A DNA stretch of 64,000 nucleotides, taken from Letharia columbiana (Eukaryota > Ascomycota > Lecanoromycetes > Lecanorales > Parmeliaceae). The notes beneath the pieces were generated by a model. The model was not told the origin of the DNA, did no database searches, and worked only from the letters and a program-made list of their open reading frames with translations. The position numbers were made by a program, and so were the translations under genes. The stretch lies in assembly GCF_014066305.1 (NCBI RefSeq), contig NW_023501068.1:543501-607500 (forward strand), in the 5' to 3' direction. Positions 25,363 through 36,785 of the stretch are shown here, in pieces; the stretch's first letter is position 1, and each line of letters begins with the position of its first letter.

Positions 25363-26936
25363 TTATATGAAACTAGGAACTATTAGACAATGACTTATTA
25401 TCACGGTCAACTTATAGTGATAGTCAATGTTAGTCCCATTCGCAAGGTCATACTGGGCCCAGACAGCCTGCAATATTCTCTTACAATATTTCAACGATCG
25501 CGACGAGCTCATCTTTGTCCTGGAGATGACATCGAGGACGACGGCCCGTTGCTCATCCGTTCGCGCCTCACAGCCAATGACGTGGATGGGGAATTGCTGT
25601 TTACAGGAACTTAGTCGGGGGAGGATCGCGAAGGCTATGTCGATGTGCTGTTGCGTTCTCATGGGTTGGTCGATCAGGGCTTCGAAACTTCGGTTCAGAA
25701 ACAACAGGATAGCGAGCTGGTATAGTTGCATTACCAACGTCGCATCATCCGAAACATGGTCCTTATCATCTGGGACTTTTCGTATCGGTAGGCTCCTGAT
25801 TCTCCAATCCAGTACTTCTAGGAAGTTCTTAAAATCATCCACGTTGCCGCTGGTTTCTGGCGGGATTGCGCCGCTCGATACTGTATCGCATACTTGGGAC
25901 AGCAGATTCAGCATGGAGAAAATAGGCGGCGGTAAATTGGATACCTAAAATGTTCAAACGTCAGCCTGACACTTCATGTGATCATGTGGCTTTTGTCGTG
26001 TATTAACCTCTGAACAGAAGAGGTCTGTTGGAGTCGACCGGAGCTCCGGGGCCTCTTCTCTTTTCCAGTGTAGAAGGGAAAAACGAGCGAGAACCTCGTG
26101 GTAGTGCACCCAGTCCAGCAAGACGGCCACATCGGAGCCCAGCTGACGTAGTGTTTTTATAGAGGACGCGTTGAGGACCGTCTTGACACCGCCGAGGTAA
26201 AACGTCCACTGGCCTGAAGTGCAAGACGACTGGTGGACCTCAAACGAACAAAGCAGCATCCCCGTGGCAGTATGCTGCATGGTCGCTTTCGCGCCCAGAC
26301 TTGGCGCTGCTGATGCTTTTGCCAAGCTTCCCAGCGCAGCGATTTTCAGCTCCAGGGCTTGGGACTGTAAGCCGTAGCGATGTAGCGAAGAAAAGGCCAG
26401 CAGCGCCTGGAGCACCGCCGCAGCCGTCGCCGTCTCCTCCTGCAGGGCAATGCGAACCAGGATGTTCCCGAGGGCGGTGGTGTCGTGGCCAAAGGTAGCA
26501 AGGGACTTGGACGCTACACAGCAAACTACAGGTGGTATACATGAAGCTGTTAGCACTCGCTTCCTTGATTGTAAACCGCTAGGTGATTATGCTAGATTTA
26601 TACAACATACAGTAATCTAACAGGTCTCGGTCAAGAGCCTCCAGCTTAGATGGGTTCCAGAAAACCGGGACACGGAGCAAAGACAGGTTACGCGCCGGAA
26701 CAGAGCTTGTCATGCTGTGATACAGCTCAATATCCCAATGCGACGTGTGGACAAACCGTGCATCGGAGATCTGGCCCGCGGTGGGAGGCGATGGGGACAG
26801 CAGAGCGGACTCGGAGACGACAGCACGCCGGCCATCGTTGGGACGCGGCCAGGACAGCCTGAGACTGTACTTCTGGCATCTTCGGTTGGATCGAGAGCAG
26901 GTTGTACAGGCTTTTTTCGATCTGGCGCGATCGCCG
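25363..26936 (-). CDS. Fungal-specific transcription factor (Zn2Cys6 / PF11951-like), N-terminus apparently damaged
   Basis: Three exons (26936-26611, 26525-26008, 25944-25363) join in frame to about 474 residues with introns of 85 bp (GTATGT..TAG) and 63 bp (GTTAAT..TAG). The N-terminal part shows the second half of a zinc cluster, ACTTCSRSNRRCQKY (C-x2-C-x6-C), followed by the LRLSWPRP motif usual after this cluster in the fungal_trans_2 family. The first splice junction restores LLDYFCCVASKSLATFG, a typical regulatory-domain block; the rest is the helical middle-homology region ending in ..LIVPSFI. The first half of the cluster is not in frame (see findings) and no ATG opens this frame, so the 5' limit is uncertain. 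Family role: nuclear DNA-binding activator or repressor, often of an adjacent metabolic gene; here the neighbour is the monooxygenase, but regulation of it is inference. Confidence 0.72.
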
Positions 26937-27709
26937 CTGATGGCATGACCTGGCCAAGTCAGAAGTTCTTCTTGCTTTTCTTCTGGGTCCTACACCTACC
27001 TTGACATGTGGCACGGCCGGTAGGCGCTGTTGTCATCTGCCTTCCCCGCATGGTCATACTGATTAGTCGTGCATGTATGTGGATAGCTGAAGTATATGAT
27101 GTCACGGAGTCCGGATTTAGAAAGGAAGTTAAATAGTATAGGTACTGATTAATTCTTTTTTTCCGAAACGAAGTTCCAAAGCTTGAAAAGGAAAAGGAAG
27201 GACGAAGAGAAAGAATTCGCCACGAGCTATTTACATTTGATGTGGGCGAGCGGAGTTACCATACTCAGGGTCACCAGGTAGTGAGCACCTACCAGAAGTG
27301 GGCACCCTCTTGATTTCTGTCTTAAATCTGGATATAAGATCAGCTCTAATCCCGAAATCCATCTGCAACCCTACCTCGCGGGTGACAAAAAGATCGGAAC
27401 GCCAAGCCCGCACTGATGGCAGTACGACTAAGGCACTAATTGACGAGGGGTGGACTAATATTTCCACATCGTTTATTAACGAGAAAGTGGATAGTATGTC
27501 AAATAGATTACAAGCAGTCATAGACGGTAAAGGAGCAATGACAGGATACTAGAACAGAGATTTACATAGAAATTTGTATGTGTGTCTCCGCGCAGTAGTC
27601 TGGCTTGGCTTTCCATTCTTTTTGTCGCCCGCGAGCCTACCTTAATTTGATATACCCCGGTACCTGTTGAGCTAGTTTCAAATTGGTTAGCCGCGGAGAA
27701 ATGCCGCCG
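26937..27709. other. Normal-composition region without a confident gene
   Basis: On the minus strand, 26948-26937 can be read S-C-H-Q before the transcription factor zinc half-cluster. Further upstream are only short frames: 27521-27231 minus (96 codons, no recognised family) and 27298-27552 plus. Neither shows a known motif. The region may be the transcription factor promoter or an exhausted gene. Confidence 0.4.
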
Positions 27710-27711
27710 TA

Positions 27712-28681
27712 TCCGATAAACGCCGACGCCGAGATAATAAATTTAATCGAGATTCTTCTCTTATAATTAATAGCTTTCTTATTTTAATTATTAAATAAAT
27801 TTATTATTAAAAGTTTAATATATCTTAAAATACTACTCTATCTACTTTTAATAGAAATATATTAGATTAAGTCTTTAAGTAGTAAAAAAAAAGCTACGAA
27901 AATTAATAAGAGATAAATATTTCTTAAAAAACGTAATAATCTTCTTTAGCGTATTCTATTATCTTTAGAGTATTAATTAATAATAATTAAATATCGAGTA
28001 ACTATTAATTATCTTTTAAATAATTTATTTCTTATTATATATATTATATTTAATCTTATATAAACTACTATTATTCGAAAAATACTTCGAGATAATATTA
28101 ATTTATATATCTCTATTTAAAGTTCTCTCTCTATATTATTAAAGATATTATAAAATATTTAATTAATGACTTCTATTCGAGCGTATTTATAATTATAAGA
28201 ATACTTAAAATCGAGATTTTAAACGGAGTTAATAAAAATAAAATAATACTTTTATATATAAATATAGTATTTTTCTTTTTACTATTTATAATTATTAGAG
28301 ATTTATTAGAATTATACTTATAATATTAATAAATTCTTTCTCTATCTCTATATTATTAAAGATATTATAAAATAATTATAATTAATAAGACTTAAAAGCT
28401 ATTCGAGCGTATCTTATATATTATAAGAATATTTAAAATCGAGATTTTAAACGAGACATTAATAAAAATAAAAATAATACTTTTAAAATATATAAAAAAT
28501 ATAAAGTATATTAAATCTTCTTATATCGTAAAGAATATTAGATAAAATAATTTTATTAAAAAATATTAAACTCTATATAATAGATCTAGATTATATTTTC
28601 TAAATTATATTAATATAATAAGATAGTAATCGAAATAATAGTACGGAGAAAATAATTTGTTATCTCTCGGCGTTTATCGGA
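27712..28681. mobile_element. TIR DNA transposon (non-autonomous, TA target site), RIP-mutated
   Basis: A 970-bp unit with inverted ends: left TCCGATAAACGCCGA, right the exact complement of these 15 bases, with similarity continuing as GATAAYAAATT after a small indel. It is flanked by TA on both sides (27710-27711, 28682-28683), which suggests Tc1/mariner-type integration. The interior is AT-rich with no transposase frame and contains a direct duplication of about 150 bp (28106-28258 and about 28335-28495, marked by ATTCGAGCGT at 28174 and 28401). Confidence 0.75.
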
Positions 28682-28683
28682 TA

Positions 28684-29519
28684 AGTTTATGGTGACAATC
28701 GTCATAGCTAGCAGTAACGTAAGGTAGATAAGGTAGAAACCGGTGGACCCTTAAGCCCGTAGCGCCGATCTTATATCTATAAACTTACTTGTTTTAGGGA
28801 TTCGGCGTTCCATTGCATTAGACGAGCTTACGCACGCATACTTCTAAAACACGTCAGTAGGACTATGAGCAGGATCTTGGGCTATCCCGTCCATATACCC
28901 GTTCGCCACCAAAATCTTAGACAAGAGGAGCTCCCAGGGTTATGATGCAATGGAGTCGTAAGGCAGGGAGGAAGTAGGGTACAGTAACTACGTCCCTCGC
29001 ATAAATTACTACATGTAGCTTAGGAAAGAATTTGACGGGTAGACAGGTGTGTGTGGGTATTTATGTATGATTAGGCAGGTAAGATCGAAAAAGCCTTGGA
29101 AGGCAAGTATTCCCCTGGCAGCTGAATCCACTGATAATGAAGAATGGGCTCCATGTGGGGGCCTATCTGTGCTACAGCAATAAGTCAGGTCTGATTGGAT
29201 TTAGATCTATGCATGCGCCAGCCTGATCTTTCAAATCGGATGCACGCTTATCGATTGGTAAAAAAGACTGCTTCACTCTAATGGGTCTTTTCAGCAGTCA
29301 AGGGGGATAAGTACGTACTTTACTTGAGAATCTCAGCTCTTGGCAGTCTTCCTGGGGAAGACAGTTTTAGCGGCAATGCAAGTTAGACAGCCATGCAGCT
29401 TCGGGGCAATATCCCCAGGGCATCCCAGTATATGCCGATAACTTCTGTTGAGTCTTTCTTCTTCTTCCTTCTCTTTTCTCTCTTCAAGCGAGAAATGTTC
29501 GTCAGACTGTACGATTAAG
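28684..29519. other. Normal-composition intergenic DNA upstream of the cupin pseudogene
   Basis: No convincing frame. A pyrimidine-rich stretch at about 29452-29485 (TCTTTCTTCTTCTTCC..) is typical of fungal promoters or 5' leaders and precedes the ATG at 29520. Confidence 0.4.
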
Positions 29520-30344
29520 ATGAATCCTTTTCCACTCGGACGACGTTACATTCCGTTGTCACCTATTTTTGATCATTTCCAAAATGGTGTGGGCGTAGCA
29601 ACAGTGGCTCTCGCCGCGACCGCAGCATCGCACCAGAAACAACGCCCAAACGTCCTTTCATCATCTTGGTAACGCAGCGTCTATGAGCCTCTCCCAAAGC
29701 TCGACGGTTTTTGGTACGTCAGAGAGACGCATTACATAGACAACCCACTCGTTCGCGCCGGACTGAGTGGACCCCCACTGTAAGTAAGAAAGATCAGATC
29801 ATGATAATCACGGAACGAATCTGATTAGCTGGTATGGCAGACATATATATCGTTTACAGGACGAATACTTCAAGGTCGAGCAGGGTGTATTGGGTGCAGT
29901 CAAGAATGGGGTGGAATACACTGTCATCAAAGATGACGGATTCTTCCACATATCCGCCGGCACGCGGTAAGTTTTAACCCGACGACAGACAAGATGTCCC
30001 ACGTATTTGCTTCGAGAGCCATTTTGACTGACCATAAGCCGCCCTGGGACTTGCAGCCATCGATTTTGGTTTCATAAATCAGCTACGGAAACTCTCGTCT
30101 TCTCCGTCTGGCTGGATCCATGCAAGGGTAATGACTATATTCTTGACGTGAACTTCCTGCGCAACTTTTCGGGCTACATCGACGATTGCCTCAAGGCCGG
30201 CCTGAAGCCGTCCGTTCTCCAGATCATTCTGTTACCTGAAAACGCATCCTCCCTCCTGTGCCCGCCGTTCCTGAATTGTATGCCGGTCTGGTTGCTCATT
30301 TGGGTACACCGCGGGCTTGCCTGGTTCGCAGAGAGTGTCTTAGG
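29520..30344 (+). pseudogene. Cupin-domain protein, disrupted (nonsense codon, lost 3' end)
   Basis: Exons 29520-29779, 29841-29966 and 30057-30344 join in one frame through introns of 61 and 90 bp (GTAAGT..CAG, GTAAGT..CAG). The second exon begins PPLHIYRLQDEYFKVEQG, an excellent cupin motif 1 (H-x-H-x4-E-x6-G) except that the second His is Tyr; AGTRHRFWFHKS resembles motif 2. The N-terminus has RRYIPLSPIF and a short hydrophobic segment GVGVATVALAA. Damage: an in-frame TAA at 29670-29672 (after SSSW), and the coding sequence stops at a good 5' splice site (30345) with no following exon, because Copia-A copy 2 begins at about 30374. Cupins are small beta-barrel metal proteins of varied function; the substrate here is unknown. 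Confidence 0.72.
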
Positions 30345-30877
30345 GTAAGTATCTTTTTGGACGCTACGATTCTCATATTATAGTATATTATATTTCTTAT
30401 TCTTTATTATTAAATTAGTTAAATTCTTATCTTCTCTAATCTATAAAATCTTAATAATCTTTTATTATTTATATAACTATCTTAAATATAGAATATCTAT
30501 TATTAATCTTTTCTCTTATTTTATTTCTAGCTTAATAAAATATTCATATAAAGATTTCGAGTTTATATATATAGAAAGAGGTATCTTCTTCTAGAAAATA
30601 TTAGAGAAAATTTAATTTAAAGTAGATTTTATAGTAATTATAATATTAAATTCTAGAAATAATATATAAAGTTTAAAGGTTAATACGCTTCTAATAACTT
30701 AATAATATTTAATCGATTATTAATAAATAATATTAATCTTATTTTAAGCGTTAGCTAGAACTATTATATAGTTAATTTAAGAAAAAAATCTTTATTATTA
30801 GCGAATAACGAATTTATAAAAATTATAATTCTTAAAGACGTTATATCTAACTTAATGAATATAAAATCTCTTTTTTT

Positions 30878-31290
30878 AATTTTTTTAAAAAAAAAAAATT
30901 TTAAACAAAAAATTTTCTTTTATAAATTTTTTAATCTTAAAAATATATAAAAAAGGGAATAACTCTTTTTTCTATAAAATTATTAAATAATTTTTTTTTT
31001 TTTTTTTTTTTAAAATATTATTTTTTTTTATTTAATATTTTTTTTTATAATTTATTTTTTTTTTTTATTTTTTTTATTTATTTTTTTTTTTTTTTTTTAA
31101 AAAAAAATAAAAATATATAATTTAAAAAATTTTTAATAAAAAAAAAATAAAAAAATTATAATTTTTTTTTTATATTTTTAATATTTTTATTTTTTTTTTT
31201 TTATAAATAATAATTTTTAAAAAAAAAAAAATAATTTTTTAATAATTTAAAAATTTAAATTTTTTTTTTTTTAAAAAATAAAAAATAAAT
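30878..31290. repeat. A/T homopolymer segment inside Copia-A copy 2, probable sequence artefact
   Basis: Homology to copy 1 stops at about 30878 (equivalent to 6281) and resumes at 31291 (equivalent to 6692). The two intervals have nearly equal length (413 and 411 bp), but here the sequence is almost only runs of A and T. RIP does not create homopolymers, so an uncorrected low-quality consensus is the likeliest cause. Confidence 0.55.
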
Positions 31291-32837
31291 ATCGAATATA
31301 AATAAAGTTATTTCTAACTTCTCTATATAATATTTATAATATATTTAAAATTCGTAAATATCGAACTTAGTAATTCTATAGAGAGAGAGAATAATATAAA
31401 GTATTATTCTTAATAATAATTTTATTTTAGCTAGAGCTAAAATAAAGATATCTCTAATTAATTTAGATTAAGATTATATATATATCTAAGTATAATTACG
31501 TAGATATAAAAATAGCTATAGAATAGCTAATAATAGAGCGATAGTAAGTTATTAATTAATTTATTAAATAATAGAGGCCTAAATTAGAATTCTATAGTTC
31601 TTCGAGTTATTAAATACTTATATTATTAATTAAAATCTTTTAAAAATCTTCTTAATTCTCTTATTCTTAACTTAGTTTATAAAATATTTATTAAATATTT
31701 ATACTTTTATAAAAATATCTTTAATCTTTATAATCTTAAATATACTCTTTTTAAATAGTCTATTAAATTCTTTTAATTAAAATATCTAGAAATTCGATAA
31801 AGATAATTATAATATAAACTTAGATATATAAATAATAATATTAGCTAAATTTCGATATTAAATAAAGATATATTAATATCGAGAGAGGTTATAACGTAAT
31901 AAAGCGTTTTAAATTTTTTTTAATAATTTTAATTATCGTTATTATCGTATTAAGTATTATTTAAATCTAAAAATTTATATTTAATAAACTCGAGAGACTT
32001 AATTAAGATATCTATTAAAGTTTTTTTTTTAAATATAGCTTAACGATAATAACTCGAAAGTCTATAGAATTATTAGATAATTTAATAATATATATCTCTC
32101 GAGAAGTAGCTAGTAATTTATAGAGTTTAATTTACTTCTATTAATATATTTTTTAAATTAATATTAAAAAATTAATTAAAGTATTATATTTTATAAGTTA
32201 AAAGCTATTTTACTAATATAGAGCGTTATTAATCTATCTCTTAGCGTAAAGTTTTATAACTTTAATTCTTTTAATAATAAATTAAATTAATATATCGTTA
32301 TTTATAATATAAGAAAAGATTTTAAAAATTAATAATATAAAAAAAAGTTATTATATTCGACTATATCGTTAATAATCTTAATAATTATTTATAGATAAAT
32401 CTTCTCTCTAATATTCTAATTCTCTAGTTTTATAGTAATTATTAAATAAGCTTATCTTAATAGACTATAATATCGTTTTATTAAGTCGATAGAATTAGCG
32501 ATTTTAATTAATACGTACTTTATTTAAATATTTAAAGTTCTAGCGTTTTATCTAAATTCGATATTATTAAAATTAATCTTAGCGTTATAAATAATAATAT
32601 CTAGAGATTTAATATATATATCTATCTAGTATAGTCTAAGTATATTTTATATATAAAAGATAATTTTATTCGTTAACTAGCGGATAATCTAAAATAAAAT
32701 TTTCTTATTAATAATTTATAGAATTAAGCTATCGTTAATATAAAGAATATTAATAATAATTATATAATTAAAATAAATATTATTCTTATTCTTAAATATA
32801 AATTTAAAATAATTTAGAGATTAAATATATTTCTAAT

Positions 32838-33462
32838 TAATATATATAAAAGAATAAGATAGAGTTAAGTTTAAAAATCTTAATTTATATATATAGTTAA
32901 TTATAAATTTAAGTTCGCTACGCTCTTTAATTAGATCGACTAAATTATTATAAATAAATAAATTAGCGTTTATAACTATTAGAATCTTCTAGAATATTCT
33001 CTTTCGCGTCTCTCTTATTAAGAAAATAGATATACGTTATTAATATATAAAATAACTTTTTTATTTTCTATTAAATTTTAAAGATTTTTTTTAAATTATA
33101 TAACGAAGTATAGACTTTTAAATAAAAAAGAATTTTTAAATTTAATTCTATAATTATTAAAGCGTAAGAAATCTAAATATCGCTTATTAAAGTTCGCTCG
33201 ATAGTTGAATAGCTCTAATTAGATATATATAATTAAATTTTAAAATAACTTTTTTATTTTCTATTAGATTTTTAAGATTTTTTATTTAAATTATAGATTG
33301 TAATATAAGCTTTTAGAAAAAAAGAAATTATTAAATTTAGTCTTATAGATATTTAAAGATAAGAAGTTTAGATATCGCTTATTAAAAATCGCTTATTAAA
33401 ATTTACTCGATAATTCTAATTAAAAAAAACGATTATAAATTTAATTTATAGATCTTTACTCG
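32838..33462 (+). repeat. R1 interspersed repeat, copy 8 (long form)
   Basis: Inserted in Copia-A copy 2: the flanks TTTCTAATTA and TAGATTATATAGAAC are continuous in copy 1 (around 8265). Contains both internal modules and the ATAGATCTTTACTCG end. At most 2 bp (TA) appears duplicated at the target. Confidence 0.75.
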
Positions 33463-34409
33463 TAGATTATATAGAACTTAATAATTTATTTAAGTATATA
33501 ATAATATATAAAGTTATTATAGCTAGCTTTCTTTAGAATTTAAATAAATTTATTAATTAAGAGATAATCGAATTAATAATATAGTTAATATAACTTAATA
33601 TCGATTAAATAATTAACTAATATAGAATTCTATATTAAAAATAGATATTTATAAAAATAAATAATTAGAATCGTAAATTTATTTCTTAAAATAACTTTAT
33701 TCTTAAGATTATTTAGATAGATTTCTAATTTATTTATATCTTAAATATATAGTAGAAATAGAGTATTAATTTATATTATATAAAAGTCGACTTAATTAAT
33801 AAATAAATCTACTATAAGTTTTCTAGTTAATATTATTATTTTAATTTTAAATTAAGTAATAATATTATTAATAAAGATAATATCTAATTATTTATCGAAT
33901 TCTCTTATATAGACTTTTATTTAATTATATCTAGTAGTAAATATATATATAACTTTAATATCTAGTATAATATTATAGAATTACTTTAAGATATAGCGAT
34001 TAATATTAAGAAAGCTATTAGATTTAATAATATTATAATATATAAGTAAAGGCCTATAAATTAAATTTATAAAGTTAAATTTTTCTAAGTTAAATCGAAC
34101 TCTAATCGCTTACTATACGTTTTTAATCTATATATAAATATATATATACGAAGAGAGGCGCGCTAAGGCCTAATTAGAAAGATATATTCAAGTATAAAAA
34201 ATTAATTCGTAATAATTATCTATAAAAAATAGAGAAAGATTATATTCTTATAATAAGAAGTATTAAAATATTAAAAAGAAATAAAGATAATATATTAATT
34301 AGTAGTATAAATCTTATATTATCTTCTATCGTAGTAAAATCTTTCGAATAATAAAATAGCTATTAGAGTAAGATATCGAACGATTTTAATTTATTTAAAT
34401 ATATATTAT

Positions 34410-35790
34410 TTCGAAGTAATAATTTAATATAAAATCGTAGAGAGTATATAAAATAAGATCTTAGAGAGCTAAGTCGTATTCTTAATAATAATAATCTTAT
34501 TATCGCTTAATTTCTTCGTAGTATTCTTCGTATTTATCTATTATAGTTTCTTCTTTTACTTCTTAATATAATAGAGATAATAAATTAAGTTATAGTAATA
34601 TTCTTCGTTTACTAAATAATAATTTAATATAGAATCGTAGAGAGTATATAATATAAGATTTTAAAGAGTTAAGTCGTATTTTTAATACTAGAAACTTTAT
34701 TATCGCTTAGTTTCTTTATAATATTCTCTATAATATTCTCTATAGTATTCTTTATATTTATCTATTATAGTTTATTCTCTTATTTCTTAATATAATAGAG
34801 ATAATAGACTAAGTTATAATAATATTCTCCGCTTATTAAATAATAAATTAATATAAAATTATAGAGAGTATATAACGTGGGATCTTAAAGAGCTAAGTCG
34901 TATTCTTAATATTAAGAATCTTATTACTACTTAATTTCTCCGTAGTATTCTTTATATTTATCTATTATAGTTTCTTCTCTTACTTCTTCTTTTATAGAGT
35001 ATTAAATTAAGTAATTAGCTAAGTAACTAGCTAAGTAGCTAGCTAAGTAACTAACTAAGTAAATAACTAATAAAATATAGAATCTTAGAGAGCTAAGTCG
35101 TATTCTTAATAATAGTAATCTTATTATCGCTTAGTTTCTTCGTAATATTCTCCGTATTTATCTATTATAGTTTCTTCTCTTACTTCTTAATATAGTAGAA
35201 ATAATAAATTAAATTATAATAGTATTCTTCGCTTACTAAGTAATAATTTAATATAAAATAATTAAATTATAATAATATTCTTCGCTTATTAAGTAATAAT
35301 TTAATATAAAATCGTAAAGAGTATATAATGTGAGATCTTAAAGAGCTAAGCTATATTCTTAATAATAATAACTTTATTATTACTTAATTTCTTTATAATA
35401 TTCTTTATATTTATCTATTATAGTTTTTTCTCTTACTTCTTAATATAGTAGAGATAATAAATTAAGTTATAGTAATATTCTTCGCTTATTAAATAATAAT
35501 TTAATATAAAATAATTAAGTTATAATAGTATTCTTTACTTATTAAATAATAATTTAATATAAAATCGTAAAGAGTATATAATGTGAAATCTTAGAGAGCT
35601 AAGTCGTATTCTTAATAATAATAATTTTATTATCGCTTAGTTTCTTTATAGTATTCTTTATATTTATCTATTATAGTTTCTTCTCTTACTTCTTAATATA
35701 GTAGAAATAATAAACTAAGTTATAATAATATTCTTCGCTTATTAAATAATAATTTAATATAAAATTATAGAGAGTATATAACGTTCGAAC
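34410..35790. repeat. Degenerate tandem array, unit about 200-260 bp, 6-7 copies
   Basis: The word AGAGAGTATATA (or AAAGAGTATATA) recurs at about 34438, 34638, 34863, 35306, 35571 and 35768, each followed by AAATCTTAGAGAGCTAAGTCG-type sequence and a TTCTTCGTAGTATTCTTCG tract. One unit near 35.01-35.07 kb has an internal 12-bp expansion (AGTAACTAGCTA). Related units occur at 1.44-1.80 kb. Confidence 0.7.
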
Positions 35791-35831
35791 GCGTTTAATA
35801 TAATTATAATATTTAAATATTAGTTTAATCT

Positions 35832-36785
35832 ATCTATCGCTAACTTAAAAGAAGTATATAGAGAAGAATATATTTATTTAAGCTCTTTTTAAGAATTTTT
35901 TAATGCGTTTATAAGTAGTAATAGATAGCTATTAAGCTTCGCTTACGGCCTCGATTATTAATAATAATAAATTTCTTAAGAGATAATCTAGAGGCGTTAG
36001 TAAGAGGCTCTAATTAGACGAGAGATATTAAAGATAATTATATTTATATTAATAGAATTAATAGAATTAATAGAATTAGTAGAATTAATTAATATATATA
36101 AAAGAATAAGATAGAGCTAAATTAGAAAATCTTAAATTTATATATATAGTCAATTATAAATTCGTTAGTATCTACGCTTTTTAATTAGATATCGCGAGTA
36201 AATAAATTAGTCGTCTTCGTAACTTTCTTATTAAAAATCTATATATAGAAGTCTTACACTCTAAAATAATTAGCTTTCTACGAATACTATTTCTTTATAA
36301 TTTCGTAAATTATAGAGCTTAGTTTACGCTTTCTAACGCTATAAAAATTATAAAGTTTAATCTACTATTAATAAATTAAACTAGATATTTAAATATCGTA
36401 GTTATAATAAATATATTCGAGATATATTCGAAATCGAATAATAATTCTTTTATCTATTTATATAATTATTATTTCTCTATTACTCTACTAATTCTATTAA
36501 TTTTATTAATTATAAATAAATTTACTCTCTCTACCTCTCGCTCTTAATTATTACTAGAGTCTATAAGAATATATATCTCTTTTATTCGTCTCTTAGAGCT
36601 CTCTATTAACGCCTTTAGATTATCTCTTAACGAATTTATTACTATTAATAATCGAGGTCGTAAGTAAGTTTAATTAGCTATCTACTACTTATAAACGCGT
36701 TAAAAGACTCTTAAAAAGATCTTAAATAAATATATTCTTTTTTATATACTTCTTTTACGCTAATGATAGTACCTTTTAATCTAGC
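35832..36785. repeat. Large inverted repeat (arms about 250-310 bp)
   Basis: Arm 1 (35832-36085) and the reverse complement of arm 2 (36470-36785) share TTAAAAGAAGTATATA, CGTTTATAAGTAGTA, CCTCGATTATTAATA and AGAGATAATCTA in the same order. The ~385-bp centre is mostly a partial R1 copy. The arms differ by RIP-type changes and small indels. Confidence 0.65.
36090..36420 (+). repeat. R1 interspersed repeat, copy 9 (partial)
   Basis: Clear start (TATATAAAAGAATAAGATAG at about 36092) and first block. The 3' part is diverged and the CTTTACTCG end is missing. Sits in the loop of the large inverted repeat. Confidence 0.55.

Larger units (their letters stand above)
30374..34040 (-). mobile_element. 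Copia-A copy 2, heavily RIP-mutated and fragmentary
   Basis: Collinear with Copia-A copy 1 (5776 to about 8855) at nearly every CG, CT and AG position, with CA/TG almost eliminated. It starts about 17 bp inside the 3' LTR (compare 30381-30400 with 5781-5800), includes the RNase H region, and stops at 34040 where the Helitron-like element begins; the gag half is missing. An R1 copy (32838-33462) interrupts it, and 30878-31290 is replaced by homopolymer sequence. Confidence 0.8.

Noticed and set aside
26301..26498. Plus-strand proline-rich frame inside the transcription factor gene
   Set aside because: Shadow of exon 2 of the regulator on the other strand.
27231..27521. Minus-strand 96-codon frame in the island upstream of the transcription factor
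   Set aside because: No recognisable motif, no splice partners, and an overlapping plus-strand frame of similar size; not enough to call a gene.
34410..35790. CRISPR-like array
   Set aside because: Units are ~200-260 bp, degenerate and contiguous with no unique spacers; the genome is fungal.
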